A stretch of 64,000 bases of DNA from UBA940 sp031547885 (GTDB lineage: Bacteria; Bacteroidota; Bacteroidia; Bacteroidales; Rikenellaceae). Position numbers and translations under genes: made by a program. The notes below the pieces were generated by a model. The model ran no database searches. It had not been told where the DNA came from and saw only the letters and a program-made list of their open reading frames with translations. Location: contig JAVBRO010000006.1 of NCBI GenBank assembly GCA_031547885.1, positions 1 through 64,000 on the forward strand, in the 5' to 3' direction. Positions 25,386 to 34,452 of this stretch are shown here, piece after piece (the first letter of the stretch is position 1; the number at the start of each line of letters is the position of its first letter).

Positions 25386-26750
25386 TTACCGGGGGAAGAA
25401 CATATGTTCAGCCCTGATGCCGCACTCGTCCATCATTTCGAAGCTGTATTCCAGTTTGCCGATCGCGGGATCGCCGTTGTTGGTGCCGAAAGCCAGTTTC
25501 ACGCCGGCATCCATCGCGGCCCTGATGATCTTCGCATTGGGAATGCGGTAGCGCGCGTTAACTTCCAGTGCCACGCCGCTCGTAGCCAGGGCGTCCACCA
25601 CCCTTTTGATGCGCGTGTCGGTCCACAGCGCGTCGTAATCGGCGAGCATCGCAGTCGGCAGAAAGCACGGATTGACGTAAATATCTATGGGTTCACCGGT
25701 TATCACACCAACGGCCTTATCCACGATCATATCCATATACTCCTGCTGCGGTATGTCGATCACCACCTCGTCGTCGATCCAAAGGCGGACGCGGCGGCCC
25801 TTGTGGTCGGTAAAAGTGAGCGCGTCGGTAAAGACGTAGTCGAATTTTTCCATCGAAGCCCGCGAAAAGGTCTGCGGCCACTCGCGCCCCTCGCCCTGCA
25901 TCGCCATGAAAGCCGGAAGGTTGCGCGTCGTGTCTATGAATTTGGTGACGTCGGCGTCCGAGGTTATGGGAAAACCTATGCCGCAGTTGGGGGCGATCCC
26001 GTAGAAAATGCCTGTTTTGCGCGAGTTGTCCATCGCCTGGTTCTGGTCCCAGCCCTTGAGGTGGACGTGGAAATCTATCACGGGGAACCCGGCCTGCTGC
26101 AGTCGGATCACGCGGTCGGTGGTTTCATCGACGGCATCGGTGCGCCCCTCTGCGTCGTCGGGAAGCCGCATCACCTTCATTTCGCGGAAACGGGTGGTTC
26201 CTTTATAAGGCAGGAGCGCGAAAGTCCCGCTGCCGATCCGGGCGTCAATTTCGCAGAGACGGAAGGGTTCCTCAGGTTCTACGTAATCAACCGTAGTAAT
26301 GCCGTTTATTTTGACCACGATGTTTTTGCCTTTGACCGCCACTTCCAGATCGAACCACTCGTCGTCGGGCGCCATACTTTTGTAGACGTTGCGTATATTG
26401 TTGAGACTGCCGCGTTTCTGAAGTTCATTGTCCCCCAGCAATATCTCACACCCGAAAGCATCGTAGTCACGATGGAACCAGAGCGACGAAACGGCATCGG
26501 GAGCGGTGAGTATTTTCGCGGAAAGTACGAAATTACGGAACTGCGGGACCGGCATATGTCCATAGTACACGAATTTGCTTCCGGAGAGGACTATCTCCTC
26601 GCCCGATCCGTAATCAATGCCGTCCACCGGCAAATCCCAATTAGAGAAATCCTTGTCGGGCATCATCGACACCCATTTCCCAGTGCGCTGGCCGCACGAA
26701 ACAGCCGACAACAGCATAATGCCGGCGAACAGGTTCTTCATCAGTTTCAT
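25386..26750 (-). CDS. Lipoprotein fusing a DUF1080-like sugar-hydrolase/lectin domain to a PHP-like metal hydrolase
   Basis: A 454-residue lipoprotein (lipobox SAVSC, Cys19). Residues about 25-200 resemble the DUF1080/3-keto-disaccharide hydrolase fold, a concanavalin-type sandwich: DYDAFGCEILLGDNELQKRG and WFDLEVAVKGKNIVVKINGI are typical. Residues about 215-450 look like a PHP-type phosphoesterase or amidohydrolase: the FPVIDFHVHLKG opening supplies the HxH metal motif, and ALEVNARYRIPN with FGTNNGDPAIG near the end match later metal-binding blocks. The PHP part suggests hydrolysis of a phosphate or related bond near the surface. Such fusions look like they process surface glycans; that is inference. 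Start MKLMKNLF; leftward, with only 31 bp to the radical SAM gene downstream. Confidence 0.75.
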   Translation of the reverse strand: MKLMKNLFAGIMLLSAVSCGQRTGKWVSMMPDKDFSNWDLPVDGIDYGSGEEIVLSGSKFVYYGHMPVPQFRNFVLSAKILTAPDAVSSLWFHRDYDAFGCEILLGDNELQKRGSLNNIRNVYKSMAPDDEWFDLEVAVKGKNIVVKINGITTVDYVEPEEPFRLCEIDARIGSGTFALLPYKGTTRFREMKVMRLPDDAEGRTDAVDETTDRVIRLQQAGFPVIDFHVHLKGWDQNQAMDNSRKTGIFYGIAPNCGIGFPITSDADVTKFIDTTRNLPAFMAMQGEGREWPQTFSRASMEKFDYVFTDALTFTDHKGRRVRLWIDDEVVIDIPQQEYMDMIVDKAVGVITGEPIDIYVNPCFLPTAMLADYDALWTDTRIKRVVDALATSGVALEVNARYRIPNAKIIRAAMDAGVKLAFGTNNGDPAIGKLEYSFEMMDECGIRAEHMFFPR

Positions 26751-26781
26751 AAAAGTCGGTTTTTAGATTAGTCTGATTAGT

Positions 26782-27552
26782 TTAGCCTGAAACTGAGACG
26801 GGTATCCCCAGGGCCTCGACCCGCTCGGCAATGGTGCGCAGTTCCTCTACCGGAACTTTGTGCAGCTCTTTTTCGGGGGTGTCGCGGTCGATGGTGTATA
26901 TCATCACCTGCCGCGGACCGATCTCCCGGATGAGTTCCAGCCATGCCGACACTTCGCGCTCCGTGGTATTATCTACAGTTTTTCCGTCATGTTCGCCGCG
27001 CAGGAACATAGTCTGGACTATCAGCCGCCCGTCGAATTTTTTCATGTTCGCAACGGTTTCCACAACCGAATAATTCCCCTGCGGGCCGTTTATCAGCTGC
27101 ACCGTTTCGTCGAAAGCCGAATCGAGCTTCAGGATGTTGTTGTCCACTTTTTCGAGTGCGCGGCGGACGCTTTCGCGACCTATCATCACGGCGTTGCTCA
27201 GCACCGATATCTTCGCCGACGGGCATATCTCGTTGCGCAAGGCGATTGTATCGTCGATTATCGGCCCGAAATCGGGATGCATAGTGGGTTCGCCGTTGCC
27301 CGCGAATGTTATCACGTCGGGGCACTCCCCCGCGGCGGCCATCTCGCGCAGTTTTTCACCCAGCAGGCGCCGCACATCCTCACGGCTGTTAAAACGCGGG
27401 TGCTCTCCGACCCTGTTCCACCCGCACTCACAATAGATGCAGTTGAAGTTACAAAGTTTGCTGTATGTCGGGAGCAGGTTCACCCCCAGCGAGATGCCCA
27501 GGCGCCGGCTGCGCACCGGCCCGAAGATCACGTCTTGAAAAAGCGCTGTCAT
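26782..27552 (-). CDS. Radical SAM protein (COG0731-type)
   Basis: A 256-residue radical S-adenosylmethionine enzyme. The cluster motif is CNFNCIYCECGW (CxxxCxxC) at about residues 36-47; the downstream FAGNGEPTMHP block is the usual SAM-binding GGEP-type element. It belongs to the group annotated as wybutosine-like or TYW1-related iron-sulfur proteins, whose true reaction in bacteria is undetermined. ATG at 27552 gives MTALFQDVIFG; longer in-frame starts overlap the -7 box. That box, TATCTTTG at 27557-27564, ends only four bases before the ATG, so the mRNA may be leaderless. The gene upstream on the same strand is none; the next one is divergent. Confidence 0.88.
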   Translation of the reverse strand: MTALFQDVIFGPVRSRRLGISLGVNLLPTYSKLCNFNCIYCECGWNRVGEHPRFNSREDVRRLLGEKLREMAAAGECPDVITFAGNGEPTMHPDFGPIIDDTIALRNEICPSAKISVLSNAVMIGRESVRRALEKVDNNILKLDSAFDETVQLINGPQGNYSVVETVANMKKFDGRLIVQTMFLRGEHDGKTVDNTTEREVSAWLELIREIGPRQVMIYTIDRDTPEKELHKVPVEELRTIAERVEALGIPVSVSG

Positions 27553-27556
27553 AATG

Positions 27557-27564
27557 CAAAGATA
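27557..27564 (-). promoter_or_regulatory. -7 box for the radical SAM gene, abutting the start codon
   Basis: TATCTTTG on the minus strand is separated from ATG 27552 by CATT only. With initiation a few bases after the box, the transcript would begin at or next to the AUG. Confidence 0.6.
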
Positions 27565-27569
27565 GTAAA

Positions 27570-27600
27570 TCATGAATCATGAATCATGAATCATGAGTGA
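27570..27600. repeat. CATGAAT heptamer tandem repeat
   Basis: Four tandem copies of ATCATGA with a 7-bp period lie between the divergent radical SAM and P-type ATPase genes. Confidence 0.7.
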
Positions 27601-27695
27601 AAAGTTCCGGAACACCGTCATTGCGGGGACATGATGTCCTTTTTCAATTATCTTTTTTTTCCGTAACTCCGGCAGCAAATTTGCAGACATATATC

Positions 27696-27703
27696 TATTT
27701 TTG
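27696..27703 (+). promoter_or_regulatory. -7 box for the P-type ATPase gene (TATTTTTG)
   Basis: TATTTTTG lies just before an in-frame ATG at 27705; transcription from it would begin near 27707, favouring the later ATG at 27729 as the true start. Confidence 0.55.
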
Positions 27704-27728
27704 CATGATAAAAACCAACCCTGATAAG

Positions 27729-30386
27729 ATGTCACAGAAAAGTTATTACGGCCTTTCAGCCGGAGAAGTCGAAAAACAATTCGACACGAACGCCGAAAGC
27801 GGCCTTTCGGAAAAAGAGGCCGGTGCGCGGCGCGAAAAATACGGGCACAACGAATTCCAAAAGACCAGGCGCACGAGCATCATGGTCAAGTTCCTGAGCC
27901 AGTTCAAGAGCTTTATGATCATCGTGCTGATAGCCGCGGCGGGTATTTCGGGCGTCATCGGCTACATGCACGGCGAAGGTTTTACGGACGCCATAATCAT
28001 CCTTGCCATAGTTATCTTCAACGCCATAATCGGCACGGCGCAGGAAGCCAAGGCCGAGAAATCGCTCGACGCGCTCGAAAAACTTTCCGCGCCCCATTGC
28101 AAGGTGATACGCGGCGGGCAGATCCGCGTCATCGAGTCGCGCGACCTGGTTCCGGGCGACGTGGTGGTGCTGGAGGCCGGCGACTCGGTCCCTGCCGATA
28201 TGCGCCTCACCGAGGCGGTCAACCTGAAGATCGAAGAGGCGGCGCTGACGGGCGAATCCGTACCGGTGGAAAAGGATACGGAGACCATAGCGGATGAAGT
28301 TCCGCTCGGCGACCAGTTGAACATGGCCTTCGGGTCGACGAGCGTCACCTACGGCCGCGGGAAAGGGATAGTGGTCGGGACCGGGATGAACTCCGAGGTG
28401 GGCAAGATCGCCTCGATGATCCAGTCGGTTCCCAATACCCGGACCCCGCTGCAGGAAAAACTCGACAAGCTGGGCAAGGTGCTGGCAGTCGCGGCGCTGG
28501 TAATCTGCGTCGTGATATTCGGGGTAGGCGTGCTCTACGGTAAGGAGCTGCTGACCATGTTCATGACCGCCGTAAGCCTCGCCGTCGCCGCGATCCCCGA
28601 AGGTCTTCCGGCCGTCGCAACGATCGTCCTGGCCGTGGGCGTGCAGAGGCTGGTCAAAAAGAACGCCATCGTGCGCAAACTGCCGTCGGTCGAGACGCTC
28701 GGAAGCACGCAGGTGATCTGCTCCGATAAGACCGGCACGCTGACGCAGAACCGCATGACCGTAGTAAGGATCTATTTCGACGGCAAAACCGAAAACGTGG
28801 AAGAACTTTCGGCAGAGAATTTCGTGGCTTATCAGCCGCTCGTCATCTATTCGATCCTCGCCAACGACGCCCGCATCAGCGACGAAGGCGATGGATGCAG
28901 GACCGTCGGCGACCCGACCGAGACCGCGATGCTCGACCTGGGGCTGAAATACGGAATGAGCAAGAACGACCTCGAAAGCGACATGCCGCGCGTCGAGGAG
29001 ATCCCGTTCGACTCGGAACGCAAACTGATGACCACCGTCCACAGGCGCGATGGGCAAAAATACCTTGTCGCCATCAAGGGCGGCCTCGACGAACTTCTGG
29101 CCACCTGTGACCGGATATTGGAAAACGGCAAGGTGCGCAGACTCACCGCCGAAGACCGCGAAAAGATCAACGCTGTCAACATGTCGATGGCAGAGGATGC
29201 GCTTCGCGTGCTGGCCGTCGGCATGGACGAGATAGACGCCGTACCGGCAGAGGTCTCGCCCGCGACGCTCGAAAAGAACCTCGTTTTCGTGGGGCTGCTG
29301 GGGATGATCGACCCGCCGAGGGAAGAGGTGCGGGTGGCCGTCGCAACCTGCCGTGAAGCGGGAATCAAACCCGTGATGATCACCGGCGACCACAAGATAA
29401 CCGCCGTCGCTATCGCCAAACAACTGGGTATAATGCAGGATGGCGACGGTGCCATAACCGGCGTCGAACTCGCAAAAATGTCGGACAGCGACCTTTTCGC
29501 CAACATCGAAAAAATATCTGTCTACGCGCGCGTCGCGCCCGAACATAAGGTACGTATCGTGCAGGCTTTCCAGTCCCACGGTAAGATCGTCGCGATGACA
29601 GGCGACGGAGTGAACGACGCCCCGGCGCTGAAACTGGCCGATATCGGCGTCGCGATGGGTATCACCGGGACGGACGTCTCGAAAGAGGCTGCCGACGTGG
29701 TACTTACCGACGACAACTTCGCGACGATCGTAACGGCGGTCGAGGAGGGGCGCCGCATCTATGACAACATCCTGAAAGCGATCCAGTTCCTGCTCTCGAC
29801 AAACACCGGAGAGGTCCTGGTTCTGCTGGTGGCGGTGCTTCTGAACTGGGACACGCCGCTGCTGCCGATACACATCCTGTGGATCAACCTGGTGACGGAC
29901 AGCCTTCCGGCGCTGGCGCTGAGCGTCGACCCGGCCGACCCCGATATCATGCAGCGCAAGCCGATCGATTCGCGCAAGGGCATCATGACCGGGGGGTTCG
30001 CAACAAGGGTAATACTACAGGGCATCATGATCGGCGGGCTGTCGCTTGTCGCCAACCGTATAGGCATACAGTACAGCCCCGAGGTGGCGCACACCATGAC
30101 TTTCGCGGTGCTGGCTTTCTCGCAGATAACGCTCGTAATGGGCATCCGCTCGCCGCGTTACTCGGCTTTCCGCGGGATGTTCAACAACGGCTGGCTGTGG
30201 GGAGCGCTGCTGGTCGTTTCGGCCCTTATGTGGATCGTGCTGGAGATCCCGGCGCTGAAAACGATCTTCCACGTCGCCAACCTCGACTGGCTGCAGTGGG
30301 GATGGGTACTCGGCCTCTCAGCCGCACCTATTGTTATTACCGAAACGGTAAAACTCTTAGCAAAACTATTCCGCAAGGGAAATTAG
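27729..30386 (+). CDS. Calcium-type cation-translocating P-type ATPase (P2A-like)
   Basis: An 885-residue pump that uses ATP to move a cation, most like SERCA/PMCA Ca2+ pumps. Seen in order: N-terminal cation-ATPase domain, first helix pair (about 60-110), actuator domain with TGES, M4 with AAIPEGLPAVATIVLAVG (the PEGLP of Ca2+ pumps), phosphorylation site CSDKTGTLT near residue 324, nucleotide domain, hinge with MITGDHK and MTGDGVNDAPALKLAD, then six C-terminal helices including NLVTDSLPALALSVDP. The start MSQKSYYGLSAGEVEK at 27729 is chosen because the -7 box at 27696-27703 would put transcription start past the ATG at 27705. It probably clears Ca2+ or a similar ion from the cytoplasm. A terminator follows. 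Confidence 0.95.
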   Translation: MSQKSYYGLSAGEVEKQFDTNAESGLSEKEAGARREKYGHNEFQKTRRTSIMVKFLSQFKSFMIIVLIAAAGISGVIGYMHGEGFTDAIIILAIVIFNAIIGTAQEAKAEKSLDALEKLSAPHCKVIRGGQIRVIESRDLVPGDVVVLEAGDSVPADMRLTEAVNLKIEEAALTGESVPVEKDTETIADEVPLGDQLNMAFGSTSVTYGRGKGIVVGTGMNSEVGKIASMIQSVPNTRTPLQEKLDKLGKVLAVAALVICVVIFGVGVLYGKELLTMFMTAVSLAVAAIPEGLPAVATIVLAVGVQRLVKKNAIVRKLPSVETLGSTQVICSDKTGTLTQNRMTVVRIYFDGKTENVEELSAENFVAYQPLVIYSILANDARISDEGDGCRTVGDPTETAMLDLGLKYGMSKNDLESDMPRVEEIPFDSERKLMTTVHRRDGQKYLVAIKGGLDELLATCDRILENGKVRRLTAEDREKINAVNMSMAEDALRVLAVGMDEIDAVPAEVSPATLEKNLVFVGLLGMIDPPREEVRVAVATCREAGIKPVMITGDHKITAVAIAKQLGIMQDGDGAITGVELAKMSDSDLFANIEKISVYARVAPEHKVRIVQAFQSHGKIVAMTGDGVNDAPALKLADIGVAMGITGTDVSKEAADVVLTDDNFATIVTAVEEGRRIYDNILKAIQFLLSTNTGEVLVLLVAVLLNWDTPLLPIHILWINLVTDSLPALALSVDPADPDIMQRKPIDSRKGIMTGGFATRVILQGIMIGGLSLVANRIGIQYSPEVAHTMTFAVLAFSQITLVMGIRSPRYSAFRGMFNNGWLWGALLVVSALMWIVLEIPALKTIFHVANLDWLQWGWVLGLSAAPIVITETVKLLAKLFRKGN

Positions 30387-30412
30387 AAACAGACGCCATA
30401 ACGAAAAGGAAT

Positions 30413-30440
30413 GGGACGCTGTATTGGCGTCCCGTTCTTT
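30413..30440. terminator. Terminator hairpin between ATPase and MscS genes
   Basis: GGGACGC/GCGTCCC stem with a TGTATTG loop followed by GTTCTTTT; lies between convergent genes. Confidence 0.7.
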
Positions 30441-30459
30441 TATGCTGTCTGCGTCCCGG

Positions 30460-31008
30460 TTATTTTGCTTTCGCTTTCGGGCTGCTTTTCTTATCCTTTT
30501 TAATAATACCGACCATTTTCTGAAGGAAAACGCTGTTGGGAATGACGATCAGTTCGTCCTCCTCGGTACGGATGTGGGTATAAAAAGTGCCGATAATCTC
30601 GATCGTGGCCGTGACGGGCATCTCCTTGTCGATCATTTTGATGGTGTTACCGACACGGTAGGGGGCCGAAAAGAACATCACGATGCCCGCCGTGATATTG
30701 CTAAGTATCGACCACTGGGCGAACATCGCGACACCGATGAATGCGAACGCCGAGGTCAGACCCAGCACCAGGTTCTGCGGTTTGACGCCCCAGATCATAG
30801 CGATCAGCAGTATGAACAGGACATTCCACATAATGGCGACCACATGTCTGATCTGGCGTACGCGCGGCTGCGACATGTCGGCCATCCTGCCGTACCTCTT
30901 GATGAGTTTCTTCGAGACCAATTTGAGCAGCGGCAGCAGCACCAGTGAGACGGCGGTGGCTATGATCTGCGGCATGTATTGTTTCAGTGTTTCGAGCATC
31001 TCCTCCAT
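30460..31008 (-). CDS. Small MscS-family mechanosensitive channel
   Basis: A 182-residue channel that would open under membrane tension to release solutes. It has two or three hydrophobic helices: residues 10-30, 54-74 and the pore-lining third helix near 80-105 (FAFIGVAMFAQWSILSNITA), followed by the MscS beta domain (FFSAPYRVGNTIKM and ELIVIPNSVFLQK). It is shorter than E. coli MscS, lacking most of the C-terminal domain, and ends in a Lys-rich tail. The start MEEMLETLKQYMPQ at 31008 is fixed by a TATCTTTG box at 31027-31034; a longer in-frame start 105 bp upstream would precede the promoter. Confidence 0.92.
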   Translation of the reverse strand: MEEMLETLKQYMPQIIATAVSLVLLPLLKLVSKKLIKRYGRMADMSQPRVRQIRHVVAIMWNVLFILLIAMIWGVKPQNLVLGLTSAFAFIGVAMFAQWSILSNITAGIVMFFSAPYRVGNTIKMIDKEMPVTATIEIIGTFYTHIRTEEDELIVIPNSVFLQKMVGIIKKDKKSSPKAKAK

Positions 31009-31026
31009 ATCGAACGTAATTTTGCA

Positions 31027-31034
31027 CAAAGATA
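31027..31034 (-). promoter_or_regulatory. -7 box for the MscS gene (TATCTTTG)
   Basis: Consensus TAnnTTTG on the minus strand, giving a leader of about 15 nt to the ATG at 31008. Excludes the in-frame upstream start codon at 31113. Confidence 0.65.
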
Positions 31035-31080
31035 CGTAAATTACAACAAAAAGGCCGACATCTGCACGACGCCGGCCCTT

Positions 31081-31117
31081 CATTTCCAAATCTTCAAATT
31101 TCCAAATCTTCAAATTT
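31081..31117. repeat. AAATCTTCAAATTTCC tandem repeat at gene end
   Basis: Two and a half copies of a 16-bp unit (CAAATCTTCAAATTTC) overlap the 3' end of the CoA-transferase gene. The complementary pattern (GGAGATTTGAAAA) appears at 16227-16260. Confidence 0.6.
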
Positions 31118-32594
31118 TGATTTCGGCGTTATGCATGTCGCCGGTCTCCATGAACGCCTTGTGGAAAGCGAAAGCGTTGTAGAGGTTGACCGGGGTCTGC
31201 CCTTTTACGCCTGAGTCGAGGTATGCGCGCAGAAGCGGACGGTAATCAGGATGCGCCACATTTTCGACGATCTCTTCGGCCCTCTGGCGCGGCGATTTCC
31301 CGCGCAGGTCGGCCACGCCGTACTCCGAAATGAGCACCTTGACCGAGTGTTCGTTCTGGTCGGTGTGAGACACCATCGGGACTATAGCGCTGATATTGCC
31401 GCACTTGGCCGTCGAGGGCGTAAGAAATATCGAGAGATATGCGCTGCGGGTGAAGTCGGCCGAGCCGCCCACGCCGTTCATTATCTTGCTGCCCATAACG
31501 TTGGTCGAGTTGATGTTTCCGAAAATGTCGGCTTCGAGGGCGGTGTTCATTGCGATGATGCCCAGGCGGCGGACGATCTCGGGATTGTTCGAGAATTCAG
31601 TCGAGCGGAGCAGTATCCTCTCTTTGAAAAAAGGCAGTTTTTCGTAGATATGCTCCATCGTGGGATTGCTGACGGTGAGCGAGCTGCCGCTGGCGAACTT
31701 CACACGGCCGGTCTCGAGCATATCGATCACCGCGTCCTGGATAACCTCGGTGTAGACCTCGAAATCGGGAATGTCGGGACTTTCGCAGAGTGCCGCCAGA
31801 ACAGCGTTCGCGATATTGCCGACGCCCGACTGGATGGGCAGGAACTCCGTCGGGATGCGGCCCGCCTTCATCTCCTGGACGAAGAATTTGGCCACGTTCT
31901 CGCCGATCTTATGTGTCGTTTCGTCGACCGGCGCGAAACCCGACCCTTCGTTGGGCAGGTTCGTGTCGACGACGATTATCTTCGCGGGATCGGCCTGGAT
32001 ATACTCCTTGCCTATGCGGTCGGCAACGCCCGTGATGCCGGTGTCGTGCCTGTGGGGGGGGTCCTGTATCTGCGCCAGGTCGTGTATGCCGCGCAGTTCC
32101 TTGGGGTGCCAGCTGTTCAGCTCGACTATGACGGTCTTGGCCAGGCGGCACAGCGTGGGCATGATCCCCACACCGCAGGTCGGTACGATCTGACCGTCGT
32201 CGGTGAGGTCGCAGGCCTCGATGATGGCCACGTCGACCGGACCGTAAAATCCGTAGCGCAGATCCTGCGCCAGCGTCGAGAGGTGGACGTCGAAATAGGG
32301 TATCTCCTCGTTGTTGATCGCGTCGCGCATATCCCTGGTGGTCTGATACGGCGTGCGGAACTTCACAGCTTTGGCCCTTGCCAGCGCACCGTCGATCGAA
32401 TCGCCGGTCGAGGCTCCCGTGAACATACCCACCTTGAACTCCCTGCCTGCGGCGTGTTCCTCTTCGGCATACGCGGCCAGCGCGCGTGGGACGGCTTTGG
32501 GACATCCTGCGTGTGTGAAACCGCTGAAACCTACGTTGTCATTGTGTTTGATGAGCCTTGCCGCTTCCTCGGCGGACATCTTTTTTAGGGCCAT
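31110..32594 (-). CDS. Acetyl-CoA hydrolase/transferase family (succinate CoA-transferase type)
   Basis: A 494-residue family I CoA-transferase, close in layout to succinyl-CoA:acetate and propionyl-CoA:succinate CoA-transferases used in fermentation. Seen: GFSGFTHAGCPKAVPRAL near residues 22-39, the GVGNIANAVLAAL glycine-rich block, the catalytic Glu in LLRSTEFSNNPEIVRRLG, and the C-terminal MVSHTDQNEHSVKVLISEYG with the DLRGKSPRQRA motif. In Bacteroidales this enzyme releases succinate or propionate while saving CoA energy. Start ATG 32594; a TAAATTTG box is 40 bp upstream. It is single, with AAATCTTCAAATTTCC repeats beside its 3' end. Confidence 0.92.
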   Translation of the reverse strand: MALKKMSAEEAARLIKHNDNVGFSGFTHAGCPKAVPRALAAYAEEEHAAGREFKVGMFTGASTGDSIDGALARAKAVKFRTPYQTTRDMRDAINNEEIPYFDVHLSTLAQDLRYGFYGPVDVAIIEACDLTDDGQIVPTCGVGIMPTLCRLAKTVIVELNSWHPKELRGIHDLAQIQDPPHRHDTGITGVADRIGKEYIQADPAKIIVVDTNLPNEGSGFAPVDETTHKIGENVAKFFVQEMKAGRIPTEFLPIQSGVGNIANAVLAALCESPDIPDFEVYTEVIQDAVIDMLETGRVKFASGSSLTVSNPTMEHIYEKLPFFKERILLRSTEFSNNPEIVRRLGIIAMNTALEADIFGNINSTNVMGSKIMNGVGGSADFTRSAYLSIFLTPSTAKCGNISAIVPMVSHTDQNEHSVKVLISEYGVADLRGKSPRQRAEEIVENVAHPDYRPLLRAYLDSGVKGQTPVNLYNAFAFHKAFMETGDMHNAEIKI

Positions 32595-32634
32595 TTCGAG
32601 CTGTGTTTTTTTGAGTTAGAACTACATAAAGCCG

Positions 32635-32642
32635 CAAATTTA
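32635..32642 (-). promoter_or_regulatory. -7 box for the CoA-transferase gene (TAAATTTG)
   Basis: Fits TAnnTTTG on the minus strand; leader of about 37 nt to ATG 32594. Confidence 0.5.
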
Positions 32643-32732
32643 TAACAAAAAGAGTGAATAAAAAAGGATTTTTCGAAATAATTGTTATTTCATTCACAGC
32701 ACTGAAAGAATTGATGATTACGGGTTGTTAAT

Positions 32733-32917
32733 GTCATCCCGAGTGAGCCGAATGTATTATGGCTTTTGGTATATCGAACGGTTATATTCGGCGACGAGGG
32801 ATCTACAAAATAGTTCGGGAGATTGACGCGGATTTAACTATTTGGCAGATCCCTCGTCGGCAGATGTTAATTCTTTGCCCTTTGCAATCTCACCGGATCT
32901 GCCTCGCTCGGGATGAC
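32733..32917. repeat. Nested palindromic intergenic repeat, copy 2 (185 bp)
   Basis: Ends are GTCATCCCGAGTGAGCCG and CTCGCTCGGGATGAC. Inside are CGACGAGGGATCTAC and CAGATCCCTCGTCG arms, so the element can fold into paired hairpins. It fills most of the 402-bp gap (32595-32996) between divergent genes. Confidence 0.88.
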
Positions 32918-32996
32918 TTAATATTGCAACAAGGCGTTTTGCGGGACGCGGATTTTTTGCTAAATTGCATGAATTTTAACGTTAAAAACCAAACCG

Positions 32997-34367
32997 ATGA
33001 GACGGCTGACCTTACTTTTCGCATTGATAATGAGCGTCGCGGCTCTGCAGGCGCAGGACATCACGGGTTCGTGGAACGGCAAGGCCGAACTGGGTATACA
33101 CAGGCTGACGATGGTGTTCCACATCGAAAAAACCGGTGCCGGATACTCGTCCAAAATGGACAGCCCCGACCAGGGCGTCAAAGGCATCCCGGTCGACCAG
33201 ACCTCGTTCACGGGCGACACGCTGCGGATCACGATTTCCCGCATCAACTTCACATACACCGGCATTCTGAAAGGCGGTGCGATCAAAGGTTCGTTCACCC
33301 AGCACGGGGTTACGTTCCCGCTCGATCTGGAGAGGGGCGATATCGTTCTGAACCGCCCGCAGGAGCCTAAACCGCCCTATCCCTACCGCTCCGAGGATGT
33401 GGTTTTTGAAAATAAACAGGCTGGCATCCGGCTTGCTGGAACTCTCACGATGCCGTCGGAAGGAAAGAAATTCCCGGCCGTGGTACTGCTGACCGGCAGC
33501 GGGGCGCAGAACCGCGACGAGGAGATAATGGGCCACAAGCCGTTCCTGGTGCTGTCCGACTACCTGACGCGGCAGGGGATCGCCGTGCTGAGGTTCGACG
33601 ACCGCGGTTTCGGCGAGTCGGGAGGCGATCGCGCTGAGACCACTACGGCCGATTACGCGACCGATGCATCGGCGGCAATGGACTACCTGCGCACCCGCAA
33701 GGAGATCGACAAAAAGAAGATAGGCCTCGCGGGACACAGCGAAGGGGCTGCCGTAGCTTTCATTACCGCTACAAAGCGCCATGACGCGGCTTTCGTGGTG
33801 TCGATGGCAGGGGCGGCGATGCCCGGCGACGAAATTCTCATCCGCCAGAACCGCGATATCCTCAACGCCGAGCCGAATGTGCCCGAGGGTTATGTCGATT
33901 ACTATATCGAGACGCTCCGCCGGACCTACGACATAGTGAAAACCAGCGAGCCGGCGTTCCTGAAGGCTAATGCCGACAGCCTTGCCGGGGTGGTGACGCG
34001 CCCGTCGCTCTACTACAAGCAGACGCGCGAACAGATACGGCAGATCTTCGATCAACTGTCGGAGCCGTGGTTCGTCTTTTTCGTCAGATACGACCCCGCG
34101 GAGGATATCCGCCGCGTCACGGTTCCCGTGATGGCGCTCAACGGCAACCGCGACCTGCAGGTCAACTCTGCGAACCTCGCCCTGATCGAAATGGCGCTTC
34201 GCGAGGCCGGCGTAGAACGCTTCAGCATCAAGGAGTACCCGGGCCTCAACCACCTTTTCCAGACCTCGCAGAGCGGCCGCATCCAGGAATACGGCCAGAT
34301 CGAGGAGACCATTTCGCCGCGCGTTCTGGAAGACATCGCCGCGTGGATACTGCGGATAACGAAATAG
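32997..34367 (+). CDS. Secreted alpha/beta hydrolase
   Basis: A 456-residue protein with a signal peptide (MRRLTLLFALIMSVAALQAQ), then a small beta-rich N-terminal domain (about 20-120) and an alpha/beta hydrolase domain. The nucleophile elbow GHSEGAA is near residue 245, an oxyanion region GSGAQNRDEE near 170, the acid probably in LNGNRDLQVNS and the His in PGLNHLFQ. This layout matches the periplasmic dienelactone-hydrolase-like or peptidase-S9-like proteins of Bacteroidales; the substrate is unknown. It stands alone, ahead of a half-copy repeat at 34390. Confidence 0.88.
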   Translation: MRRLTLLFALIMSVAALQAQDITGSWNGKAELGIHRLTMVFHIEKTGAGYSSKMDSPDQGVKGIPVDQTSFTGDTLRITISRINFTYTGILKGGAIKGSFTQHGVTFPLDLERGDIVLNRPQEPKPPYPYRSEDVVFENKQAGIRLAGTLTMPSEGKKFPAVVLLTGSGAQNRDEEIMGHKPFLVLSDYLTRQGIAVLRFDDRGFGESGGDRAETTTADYATDASAAMDYLRTRKEIDKKKIGLAGHSEGAAVAFITATKRHDAAFVVSMAGAAMPGDEILIRQNRDILNAEPNVPEGYVDYYIETLRRTYDIVKTSEPAFLKANADSLAGVVTRPSLYYKQTREQIRQIFDQLSEPWFVFFVRYDPAEDIRRVTVPVMALNGNRDLQVNSANLALIEMALREAGVERFSIKEYPGLNHLFQTSQSGRIQEYGQIEETISPRVLEDIAAWILRITK

Positions 34368-34389
34368 CAGGCGGACTGCATATAAAAAT

Positions 34390-34430
34390 GTCATTCCTAG
34401 AGGAGCGTAGCGACGAGGAATCTACCTTAT
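34390..34430 (+). repeat. Half-copy of the palindromic repeat
   Basis: GTCATTCCTAGAGGAGCGTA and GCGACGAGGAATCTACC match the left half of the dispersed repeat; no right half follows. Confidence 0.5.
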
Positions 34431-34452
34431 AACTAAAAGTATTTTTCTTTAA

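Noticed and set aside
27756..29873. A 705-codon open frame antisense to the P-type ATPase gene
   Set aside because: A GC-rich shadow of a well supported pump gene; the product is rich in His/Arg with no motif.
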